From assembly GCA_022712845.1 (NCBI GenBank), contig JAFLJV010000198.1, positions 1-15,164 of the forward strand: a stretch of 15,164 nt of DNA, given 5' to 3'. A model generated the notes under the pieces. It was given only the letters and a program-made list of their open reading frames with translations, was not told the origin of the DNA and ran no database searches. A program made the translations under genes and the position numbers. This stretch comes from Sulfurimonas sp. Its GTDB lineage: Bacteria; Campylobacterota; Campylobacteria; Campylobacterales; Sulfurimonadaceae. This document shows, piece by piece, positions 1-6,362 of this stretch; the stretch's first letter is position 1, and each line of letters starts with the position of its first letter.

Positions 1-2291
1 GTACCTTTAACAGTTAAAGTAACTGTTTTTATCTCAGATTCGTTTGTTTCTCCGTTTTCTTGAGTTGAACTACGATCTTCTACATAATAACTAAATGTAA
101 CTGTTGCACTTTCTCCGTAAGCTAGTGCGTTAAAGTTACCACTTATTGTATATTCTCCAGTATCTTCATCTAGTTCTACAGAAGCTGTAATATTTAAGCC
201 ATTTGTTGTGCTATCTGTTACTGTAGCTTCTATGATATCTATATTATCTTCACCATTGTATGAATCTTCTCCTACTAGGTGATAAGTATGTGAATCATTT
301 GTATCATCATCTTGTATATTTAGTTCTGTACCAGTTAGAGTTCCATCTGCATTTGCAAGAGTTCCATCGAATGTTGTTAACTCATCACTTCCGCTATCTG
401 TAAATGATGTATCATCTTCACCATTTGCATAATCAACAGCGTCATGTGATTCATTAATTGCATCTAATGTTATGTTATTAACTACTGGTTGATCATTTGT
501 TCCTGTGATAACTAAAGTGATTGTTTTTGCTTCTGATGTATCTGATTCATTTGGTGCAGAGAAATTTCCACTATCACCAAGGATATTATCATCATGATCA
601 TCTATTGCTACGTAATTAAATGAGATAGTTACACTTTCATCTGCTGCTAGTTCTGAGAAGTTACCTTCTATTGTATATTCCCACTCTTGTGTATCTTCGT
701 TAAATGAGATTAAAGGTTCATTTATATCATCTGCTGTTATACCAGCATTTGCTGCATCTTCTATAACTAAAGAATTTGGTACTGCTTCAAATATATGTGT
801 ATCATTTGTATCTATATCGTATACGCTTAGAGTTCCTGTGATTGGATCATTATAAGTATCATCTGTTGTATCATCTTCACCTGTGTAGTCTGTGTCATCG
901 TATGATTCGTAGATTTTTTGTTCGCCATTATCTCCATTTAAGTTCTCAACATGACCAACACTCTCAATATCAATAATCTCTCCACCTGAGATATATGAAA
1001 CCTCTAAACTTGAATCAACAACTTCATCATCATCATTCATCACACCAAATGTAATTTCATGTTGACCAGCATCTTCAAATGTATATGTAAATGTGCCACT
1101 ATTTGTAATTCCAGCTTCAAAAGTATCTGCTAACAATTTAATGCTTACTCCGTCAACCACTACAAATGCAAAGTCTCTGTATTCTTCATCATCCTCTTCA
1201 TCTTGAACTTCATCATAACCTTCAGCATCATTAAAAGTCCAGTTAAATGTAACAGTTTCTCCTGCTTCTACATCCATAGTAAATTTCATAGCTGCACCAT
1301 CTGTTGGTTTATAATCTTCACCACCTACGGGGTCTAAATCATCTACTACTACAGAATCTTCACCTACACTAAATAAAGCATTTATATCTTCTAGAGATGC
1401 ACCTTCTATATCATAGTATCCATCTTCACCACCATCTTCACCTTGTGATGATGTTGCTGCACCAATCAACCATGTTTGTTCTCCTGCATTAGGATTATTA
1501 ACATCAATATCTTCAACAACAGGCTGATCATTAGTACCAGTTACTGTAATAGTAACAGTTGCTGGCTCACTTTCATATGCTTCTGGTGTTGTTGTTTCTA
1601 CTGTTTTGTATGTAAAAGTAACTTCTTGTGTCTCACCCTCACCTAGTTCTTGGAAATCTCCATTTACATTATATACATAACTTCCACTTGAGTTTAGTGT
1701 TAAAGTACCTTCACCTTCACCTAAGTCATCTACTAATACAAAGTCAAACTCATTTCCATCTAAGTCTGCTCCTACTAGTTGTCCTGTTACATTTGTAAGA
1801 TCATCTTCTGTAGCAACATTTACACCATCATCTGCTGTTGGTGCAAAGTCATTTGTATCTACATTATTTTCATCACCATCATTTGAACCATCACTTTTTA
1901 AAGAAATATCATTGCCACCCCTACCAAAATCTTGTACGCTTGAAGCAGCTACTACATCACTTGGAATATATCCTGAACTTCCAGCCTCTTCATCTTGACC
2001 AGCTGCTGTTTCTAGTAAATCACTTAATGCTTTATCGTTAATTATGCTATCTATTGCATCTACACCAGCTATAACTGAACCATCTGCTAGAACTCTAAAG
2101 ATACCTTCATATATTGATGTTTCTTCAAGTGCTAAGTACTTTACTTCAAACTGTGCTCCAGGATCTGTACTAACTATTTGTTCACCAGCATGTATAGCTC
2201 CACCAACTGTTGCATCACGAAGGGTACCATCTGTACCAAGAATCTTTACTTCACCAACTAGTACTTCTATTTTTCCTATAACTTTTGTCAT
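1..2291 (-). CDS. Giant LapA-like surface adhesin, N-terminal part (continues off left edge)
   Basis: 763 codons are visible and the C-terminus lies outside the window. The ATG at 2291 has a GGGAGA Shine-Dalgarno (2299-2304) seven bases upstream. Residues 1-94 (start MTKVIGKIEVLVGEV) resemble the retention module of LapA-type adhesins, which holds the protein in its TolC-like outer-membrane pore. Residues 95-98 are TAAG, the known cleavage motif of the periplasmic protease LapG. Then come beta-rich, Asp/Glu-rich, apparently cysteine-free domains of VCBS/cadherin-like type. They are punctuated by GTNDQPVV at 252-259 and 597-604, with the next GT at the window edge (763-). An extra ~170-residue domain (about 270-450) is embedded in the second block. 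No Sec signal is seen, as expected for type I secretion, whose signal would be at the missing C-terminus. The likely role is regulated surface attachment or biofilm formation. No secretion genes or LapD/LapG homologues are in the window. Confidence 0.85.
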   Translation of the reverse strand, partial: MTKVIGKIEVLVGEVKILGTDGTLRDATVGGAIHAGEQIVSTDPGAQFEVKYLALEETSIYEGIFRVLADGSVIAGVDAIDSIINDKALSDLLETAAGQDEEAGSSGYIPSDVVAASSVQDFGRGGNDISLKSDGSNDGDENNVDTNDFAPTADDGVNVATEDDLTNVTGQLVGADLDGNEFDFVLVDDLGEGEGTLTLNSSGSYVYNVNGDFQELGEGETQEVTFTYKTVETTTPEAYESEPATVTITVTGTNDQPVVEDIDVNNPNAGEQTWLIGAATSSQGEDGGEDGYYDIEGASLEDINALFSVGEDSVVVDDLDPVGGEDYKPTDGAAMKFTMDVEAGETVTFNWTFNDAEGYDEVQDEEDDEEYRDFAFVVVDGVSIKLLADTFEAGITNSGTFTYTFEDAGQHEITFGVMNDDDEVVDSSLEVSYISGGEIIDIESVGHVENLNGDNGEQKIYESYDDTDYTGEDDTTDDTYNDPITGTLSVYDIDTNDTHIFEAVPNSLVIEDAANAGITADDINEPLISFNEDTQEWEYTIEGNFSELAADESVTISFNYVAIDDHDDNILGDSGNFSAPNESDTSEAKTITLVITGTNDQPVVNNITLDAINESHDAVDYANGEDDTSFTDSGSDELTTFDGTLANADGTLTGTELNIQDDDTNDSHTYHLVGEDSYNGEDNIDIIEATVTDSTTNGLNITASVELDEDTGEYTISGNFNALAYGESATVTFSYYVEDRSSTQENGETNESEIKTVTLTVKG
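1998..2009 (-). other. Candidate LapG-type cleavage site (TAAG) in the adhesin
   Basis: Codons 95-98 of the adhesin read Thr-Ala-Ala-Gly, directly after the predicted folded retention module and before a Gly/Asp/Ser-rich linker. Known LapA-family proteins are cut between the two alanines of a TAAG or similar motif at about residue 100-110. The position and context here match. Cleavage itself is inferred. Confidence 0.6.
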
Positions 2292-2340
2292 AATTAGATC
2301 TCCCAAAATTTAGTATGTGAAAAGTTTAGCAAATTTTACT

Positions 2341-2390
2341 ATATATACCTATAGTACTTTAGTACTGATTTGTACTTGTTTAGTGTACAA
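2341..2390. promoter_or_regulatory. Intergenic region with four GTAC-core sites, upstream of the adhesin
   Basis: AGTACT (2353-2358), AGTACT (2361-2366), TGTACT (2371-2376) and TGTACA (2384-2389) lie within 37 bp. They are just upstream of an AT-rich TATATA stretch (2341-2346) that could be the adhesin's minus-strand -10 region. Three of the four are full 6-bp palindromes. Such clustering suggests an operator or a short degenerate repeat. No regulator is identified and the promoter assignment is weak. Confidence 0.3.
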
Positions 2391-2396
2391 TATTGA

Positions 2397-2848
2397 ATGA
2401 TAATGATTGATGAGCTGATTTTAAATTATATTTTTATCTTTGCTAAACAAAATAAGTTTAAAATAATATTGATTTATTTATATCTCCAAAATAATATAGA
2501 AAATATATTAAGAGTAAAAAATAGAGTTTTAGCTGGTGGTCATAATGTACCAGAAAAAGATATCATCAGAAGATATTAGACTTCTTGCATAACCTCAAAA
2601 ACTAGATTCCGTGTTAAGCACGGAATGACGACACACTCGAACTTTCGTCATTCTGAACTTGATTCAGAATCTAGGTTATGCAAGAAGTCTATTATAGAAG
2701 TAGAAAATTATTTTTGAATCTCTATAAAACTTTAGTTGACGAATGGCTATTATTTTATAATGGTGATGATAAGTTTGAGCTTATAGCAAATAATAAAGCT
2801 GTGTTTGATGAACTACTGTATAATGATTTTGTGAAGGAGATAAATTAA
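2397..2848 (+). pseudogene. Zeta-toxin-like kinase remnant, 5'-truncated and split by a palindromic element
   Basis: The reading frame from 2397 gives VILIY-like and RVxxGGHNVPEKDIIRRY segments typical of the C-terminal part of zeta-toxin/COG4185 P-loop kinases. It then hits a TAG made by an inserted element. Removing the element plus one copy of the TATTA duplication (116 bp) restores an in-frame RRYYRSRKLFLNLYKTLVDE continuation, which ends at TAA 2846-2848. About 115 residues can be reconstructed. The N-terminal half, with the Walker A (GxxGxGKT) ATP-binding loop and the catalytic Asp region, is absent. An in-frame TGA sits directly before 2397 and the adhesin's upstream region takes its place. 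The remnant cannot be an active kinase. The family call rests on remembered consensus, namely the RV-x-GGH-x-(I/V)P and RRYxRS-xx-NL patterns. Confidence 0.7.
2579..2689. mobile_element. 111-bp MITE-like palindromic element (copy 1) with 17-bp terminal inverted repeats
   Basis: The ends GACTTCTTGCATAACCT (2579-2595) and its exact reverse complement (2673-2689) form perfect 17-bp terminal inverted repeats. TATTA flanks both sides (2574-2578 and 2690-2694), which fits a 5-bp target duplication. Inside are two hairpins: ATTCCGTG/CACGGAAT (2606-2626, 5-nt loop) and ATTCTGAA/TTCAGAAT (2650-2670, 5-nt loop). The two arms are diverged inverted copies of each other, each ending in GAATGACG on its own strand. 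There is no ORF, so any movement must have relied on a transposase acting in trans. It interrupts the zeta-like remnant, which reads through in frame once it is removed. Confidence 0.8.
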
Positions 2849-2849
2849 A

Positions 2850-3035
2850 ATGAGTGATTTTGAAAAATTGGTATTAACAATTGCAGCTAAAGCAACAAAA
2901 ACAGCACAGCAAGAAAATTTAAAAAATGGTATTGCTAATGTCTATAGTAAAAATGGTCAAATATACTTTCAACTGCCTGATGGAACTATAACACAAGAAG
3001 AACCTGAACAGTATAAAAATCTTACTTTGGATTAA
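2850..3035 (+). CDS. 61-aa protein, possible orphan antitoxin/partner of the zeta-like remnant
   Basis: It has a strong Shine-Dalgarno (AAGGAGAT, about 2834-2841) and starts one base after the stop codon of the broken zeta-like gene, so the two were probably one operon. The N-terminal half (residues 1-28) looks helical and Lys/Ala-rich. The C-terminal half has a GQIYFQLPDGTI segment resembling the short beta hairpin, ending in a PDG motif, of small proteins found beside COG4185-type kinases. It is intact: full start, no frameshift, acidic tail. The partner role is inferred from position and this motif. It could instead be an unrelated conserved small protein. Confidence 0.55.
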   Translation: MSDFEKLVLTIAAKATKTAQQENLKNGIANVYSKNGQIYFQLPDGTITQEEPEQYKNLTLD

Positions 3036-3128
3036 GTCACTTTTTAAATATTGTTAGTTATGAAGTTATTTATGTTCACTTACTTAACAGTTTTTTACCA
3101 TATATGAGACTCTTTATTTATCCTATAC

Positions 3129-3249
3129 TAATTGAACTCTCTGATTAATTAGCCAATAGATTCCGTGGCGTAGCACGGAATGACGAAAGTATCGTCACTC
3201 TCAGCTTGACTGGGAGTCTAATTTATAATTTATTCAGAGGGTTCAATTA
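3129..3249. mobile_element. ~121-bp palindromic element (copy 2), different outer inverted repeats
   Basis: Imperfect 20-bp terminal inverted repeats (3129-3148 and 3230-3249, two mismatches, core TTGAACYCTCTGA) bracket two internal hairpins. ATTCCGTG/CACGGAAT (3160-3181) is identical in stem to a hairpin of copy 1. ACTCTCAG/CTGGGAGT (3197-3217) is a diverged version of the second. A TA on each side is compatible with a TA target duplication but proves little in such AT-rich DNA. It ends two bases before the stop codon of the minus-strand coiled-coil gene, so its hairpins lie in that transcript's 3' region and might act as terminator or RNA stabiliser. Confidence 0.65.
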
Positions 3250-3251
3250 TC

Positions 3252-4499
3252 TTAGCTATCTAAGTCCGAGTAACTATTCTTCACTTGTGCTTGTTTTGCT
3301 AAAAATTGAACACTTTTTGATATATCCTCATTTGCTATATGGTAATGATTATGCAATTTTTCTAAGGAGTTATCTACCTTAGTTGTTAAAATCACGATAA
3401 GAGATTCCATTTGTTCTTTAATACTATCTATCTCATCATCTTTTGACTCTTTAAAATCTTTAACTATCATACTTAACTGTGCTTGTGATTTTACATACTC
3501 TGATTTTATAACTTCTATCTCACTCATCAACTCTTTCATAGTTGTATATATATCAAATAGATTACTATTTTCTTCTTTAAGTTCATTCATTTTATTTGAT
3601 GAAAGAACCATTTGCTTCATAAGCATTTCACTTTGTTCTTTTATAGAACCAAGTACATTTTCACTTTCATATAAAGAGGTATTAACCCCCTCTGCATGTG
3701 ATTTTAATAGTGTTATCTGTTTTTCAAATGGTTTAGTGACATTTGATATTTTTTGATTTGTATTATCTACAATCTCTTGTGCAATATTTTGAGATAAGTT
3801 ACTCATGTTAAAGAGTTTTTCTTTAACCTTTTCAATATCATTAACAATAGTTCCCCTACTTTGAACAGCTTTATCTAGTGTTGTCTTGACTTTATTAAAG
3901 TGGTCTTGTTCTGCAACTCTAAGGATATCTATATGTTCATGAATAACATTATCTAAAGATGGTAGTTCAACATTGGTAAAGTTCTCAAACGTATTTGTAA
4001 CATTGTCATGCCAGACTTGCATCTGATCAAATTTTTCTAAAAATTTAGTTTGATTTATTTGGATAGTATCTAAGACTTTAATATCTTGTTTAAATTTTTC
4101 TCTTACCTCTTCTTGTGCAGCCCTATCTTCATTTTGACTTAGTATCATCTTTTTTTCTAACTGAGATGTGAACTCTTTTAGTTGTGTGATTTGTTCTATA
4201 AGAGTTGTTGTAAACTCATGTTGAAGTTTTGCTTGATTTGACTGTTTTGTTTGATGAAGAATGTTCATCACTATATATAAAAATAAAGATACCAAAAAAG
4301 GGAGTAAACTCTCTCTTAAAATCATTAACATATCTATAATTTCTGGATGAATTATAAAGTGGATAACCCCGCTAATAGAGCCAATACCTAGCATAAGTGG
4401 TGCATAGTTTATTTTATTTTGCTGTTTTAAAATAGAAATTTGTCTTAAAAATAATAAAATCATAAATGCAAAAGCAATTAATAAATCATTATCAAGCAC
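3252..4499 (-). CDS. Membrane-anchored coiled-coil protein of unknown function
   Basis: 415 residues. The start is GTG at 4499 with GAGG (4507-4510) seven bases upstream. Three hydrophobic segments at about residues 5-23, 33-50 and 63-81 form an N-terminal membrane anchor. From ~85 to ~400 the protein is almost entirely charged heptad-like helix (repeated Gln/Lys/Glu with Ile/Leu), predicting long coiled coils. No HAMP domain, chemoreceptor signalling hairpin or enzymatic motif is recognisable. It resembles structural or tethering proteins, or the coiled-coil part of RmuC- or MCP-like proteins, but I cannot place it in a family. It follows hemH by 59 bp and is last in the ccsBA-DUF2461-hemH series. 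Confidence 0.75.
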   Translation of the reverse strand: MLDNDLLIAFAFMILLFLRQISILKQQNKINYAPLMLGIGSISGVIHFIIHPEIIDMLMILRESLLPFLVSLFLYIVMNILHQTKQSNQAKLQHEFTTTLIEQITQLKEFTSQLEKKMILSQNEDRAAQEEVREKFKQDIKVLDTIQINQTKFLEKFDQMQVWHDNVTNTFENFTNVELPSLDNVIHEHIDILRVAEQDHFNKVKTTLDKAVQSRGTIVNDIEKVKEKLFNMSNLSQNIAQEIVDNTNQKISNVTKPFEKQITLLKSHAEGVNTSLYESENVLGSIKEQSEMLMKQMVLSSNKMNELKEENSNLFDIYTTMKELMSEIEVIKSEYVKSQAQLSMIVKDFKESKDDEIDSIKEQMESLIVILTTKVDNSLEKLHNHYHIANEDISKSVQFLAKQAQVKNSYSDLDS

Positions 4500-4558
4500 A
4501 TTAGAACCTCAAAATAGTTTTCAGTTATTCTATCATAAATTTTATTTTCTACTTAATT

Positions 4559-5509
4559 TTACTTCATTTTTTCATAAATTTCACAAAGAGCATCAATAAA
4601 CTCTGGAATGTCATTTGGGCATCTACATACCCTATACTCACTAAAACCTAACTCTTCAGCTATTTCTTTATACTCTATATATAACTCAAATTCTGTCTCA
4701 GAGTTGTCAATAGTAAAAGCAAGAGGAAAGATTACTACTTTTTTATTTTTTATTTCTGTAAGTTTATCATCAAGTGATGGTTTTAGCCACTCCATTGGTC
4801 CCACTTTAGACTGATATGCTAAGTGAACTTGGTTAAAATTCATACTTTCATCTTTAAACATACTTTTTAATATCTCTACATGTTTTTCTATATGTTTTTG
4901 ATAAACATCACCTTTATCAACTATCTTTTGTGGAAGTCCATGAGCTGAAAAAATGATATCAAACTCTTCATATTTGTCTTTTGCAATTGTCTCTTTTACT
5001 CTGCTTAGAACTGCTTTATTATAACTACCGTTTTGAAAAAAGTGTTTTATCTCTACTAAAACTGCATCATCTCCATGTATATGATACTGCTCTTCAAAAT
5101 CTTCAAGTGATGATTTAGTTGTTGTAGTTGAAAACTGAGGATAAAGAGGAATTAGATATATCTTTTGAACTTTTTCTTTGTTTAATCTTTCTATAATTTC
5201 TGAAGCAAATGGGGGAGTGTATCTCATAGCAAAATCAACTACAACATCATCTCCTAGTTTTATTTGAAGTTTCTCTACTAAGGATTTTGTATATCCTACT
5301 AAAGGGGATTTTCCACCTATTTGTTTATATATATCTTGAGCTTTTTCTGTTCTCATAAATATTATCATAGTAGCAATAAATTTTCTTAAAAGTGAACTCT
5401 TCATCGTTAAAATATTTTTATCATTAAACATATTTGTTAAAAACAGTTCAACCTCTTCAAGATTGTTTGGTCCACCCATATTTAATAATATTACTGCTTC
5501 TTTTGCCAT
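4559..5509 (-). CDS. hemH: Ferrochelatase HemH
   Basis: 316 residues, the usual bacterial length. It inserts ferrous iron into protoporphyrin IX, the last step of haem synthesis, and is usually cytoplasmic or peripheral to the inner membrane. The N-terminus AVILLNMGGPNNLEEVELFL is the family hallmark. The active-site His lies in FSAHGLP (His190) and the conserved acidic cluster is DNSETEFE (Glu271, Glu273). The VGPMEWLKPSLDD segment (236-248) and the C-terminal YRVCRCPNDIPEFIDAL are also typical. Cys295 and Cys297 are noted, but there is not enough evidence to claim an iron-sulfur cluster. The ATG at 5509 has only a weak purine-rich ribosome site. The DUF2461 gene and the cytochrome c synthase gene lie upstream on the same strand. 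Confidence 0.95.
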   Translation of the reverse strand: MAKEAVILLNMGGPNNLEEVELFLTNMFNDKNILTMKSSLLRKFIATMIIFMRTEKAQDIYKQIGGKSPLVGYTKSLVEKLQIKLGDDVVVDFAMRYTPPFASEIIERLNKEKVQKIYLIPLYPQFSTTTTKSSLEDFEEQYHIHGDDAVLVEIKHFFQNGSYNKAVLSRVKETIAKDKYEEFDIIFSAHGLPQKIVDKGDVYQKHIEKHVEILKSMFKDESMNFNQVHLAYQSKVGPMEWLKPSLDDKLTEIKNKKVVIFPLAFTIDNSETEFELYIEYKEIAEELGFSEYRVCRCPNDIPEFIDALCEIYEKMK

Positions 5510-5560
5510 CTACTCTTCTTTCGCATCATCTCATATACTAAAGCTTACCTGTCGGCAAGA

Positions 5561-6259
5561 TTAGTCAACCTTGACTAATAAACTAATATCATAAACTATT
5601 TGCTGTAATGGTAACATCTCTTCATATATTTTATAGAGAGTATCTATAAATTTATCTCCATCTTCTATGAGCTTTGGATTTAAAATTTTATAAGTTGCCA
5701 TCCCTTTGTATAAAAACAGATGTGAATTAATCATCTCTGAGTTTACACCTCTTGGAAATCTTTTATAACCTTTTTCTATGACATTATAACCTTTACCCAT
5801 TAAAGAGTGAAGTAAATCATTTAACTCTTGTCTTTTACGTGAATCCTTAATATACTCACGGTACGCTTCAAGCATAGGTTTTTCAAACCATCTAACACCA
5901 ACAGCTATAAAAAGTTCATCTGGTGAAAAGTGTAAGTAAAAAGATGATGTTTGCATCCTTGAGCCTGAGCCTTGCCAAAAAATTACACCTATTCTATGTT
6001 TTAGTGGGATTTTATTTGCACCCATTCTACGAGTATCTCTATAAATTCTAAAAAGTGATTTATTAATTTTTGGTGAGAAGTTTATAGTTGGTTCTAGTGC
6101 CATTAAATGCTCACCAAACTCATCTACAAAAGCACGAGATGGCTCAAGTATAAATTTTTCATACTCAGCTCTATGAAGTTCGAACCATTCTTTTGAGTTA
6201 TTTTGACGAATTGATTCTAAAAATGGTAATGTTTTTTTACTAAAGCCTACAAATGACAA
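5561..6259 (-). CDS. DUF2461 family protein
   Basis: 232 residues from a TTG start at 6259, with GAGG (6268-6271) eight bases upstream. The start SFVGFSKKTLPFLESI matches where family members normally begin. Hallmarks are NNSKEWFELHRAEYE (about 20-34), FRIYRDTRR (70-78), the PLKHRIG segment and YLHFSPDE (108-115). The family is widespread and biochemically uncharacterised. The frame stays open upstream to a GTG at 6352, which would add 31 residues encoded almost entirely by a palindromic repeat element (CHSELDSES...ILNQVQDD). I reject that extension as the native N-terminus, though it could be translated. It lies between ccsBA and hemH on the same strand. A role in haem or cytochrome metabolism is suggested by position only. 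Confidence 0.8.
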   Translation of the reverse strand: MSFVGFSKKTLPFLESIRQNNSKEWFELHRAEYEKFILEPSRAFVDEFGEHLMALEPTINFSPKINKSLFRIYRDTRRMGANKIPLKHRIGVIFWQGSGSRMQTSSFYLHFSPDELFIAVGVRWFEKPMLEAYREYIKDSRKRQELNDLLHSLMGKGYNVIEKGYKRFPRGVNSEMINSHLFLYKGMATYKILNPKLIEDGDKFIDTLYKIYEEMLPLQQIVYDISLLVKVD

Positions 6260-6285
6260 ATATTTTTCCTCACTTATATTTATTT

Positions 6286-6350
6286 CGTCATCCTGAACTT
6301 GATTCAGGATCTTATATAACTTAGATTCTGAATCAAGTTCAGAATGACAC
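6286..6350. repeat. Palindromic repeat element (copy 3) at the 5' side of the DUF2461 gene
   Basis: Two hairpins, ATCCTGAA/TTCAGGAT (6290-6310) and ATTCTGAA/TTCAGAAT (6325-6345), each have a 5-nt loop. They are arranged as inverted copies of one unit and separated by 14 bp. Stems and the GTCAT/ATGAC edges match the second hairpin of copy 1. Long outer inverted repeats like those of copies 1 and 2 were not seen, so this may be a core-only or trimmed copy. Read on the minus strand it has no stop codon in the DUF2461 frame. Confidence 0.7.
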
Positions 6351-6362
6351 ACTGTTTATATT

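Noticed and set aside
1..1560. Repeated blocks in the adhesin considered as a CRISPR or DNA tandem array
   Set aside because: The repetition is at protein level (GTNDQPVV marks at uneven 166-345 residue spacing), with diverged codons. There are no short identical repeats with unique spacers.
1838..2313. Two plus-strand ORFs (1838-2041 and 2044-2313) opposite the adhesin N-terminus
   Set aside because: They are His/Ser/Pro-rich low-complexity translations antisense to a well-supported adhesin frame with its own ribosome site. Neither has a good ribosome site.
2579..3249. Possible complete insertion sequence between the two palindromic elements
   Set aside because: No transposase-like ORF lies between them, their outer inverted repeats differ, and the DNA between them is explained by the zeta remnant and the small ORF.
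4608..4814. Plus-strand ORF opposite hemH
   Set aside because: It is antisense to conserved ferrochelatase codons and has no recognisable product.
5543..5578. Hairpins at the DUF2461/hemH junction (TTAGTCAA palindrome and a CUUGCC/GGUAAG stem)
   Set aside because: Stems are short, one relies on a G-U pair and the other overlaps the last codons. Neither has a T-tract, so they are not called as a terminator.
6260..6352. GTG start at 6352 for the DUF2461 gene
   Set aside because: The added 31 residues come from a palindromic repeat element, while a TTG at 6259 has a good Shine-Dalgarno and matches the family's usual N-terminus. It is kept as a finding, not as the called start.
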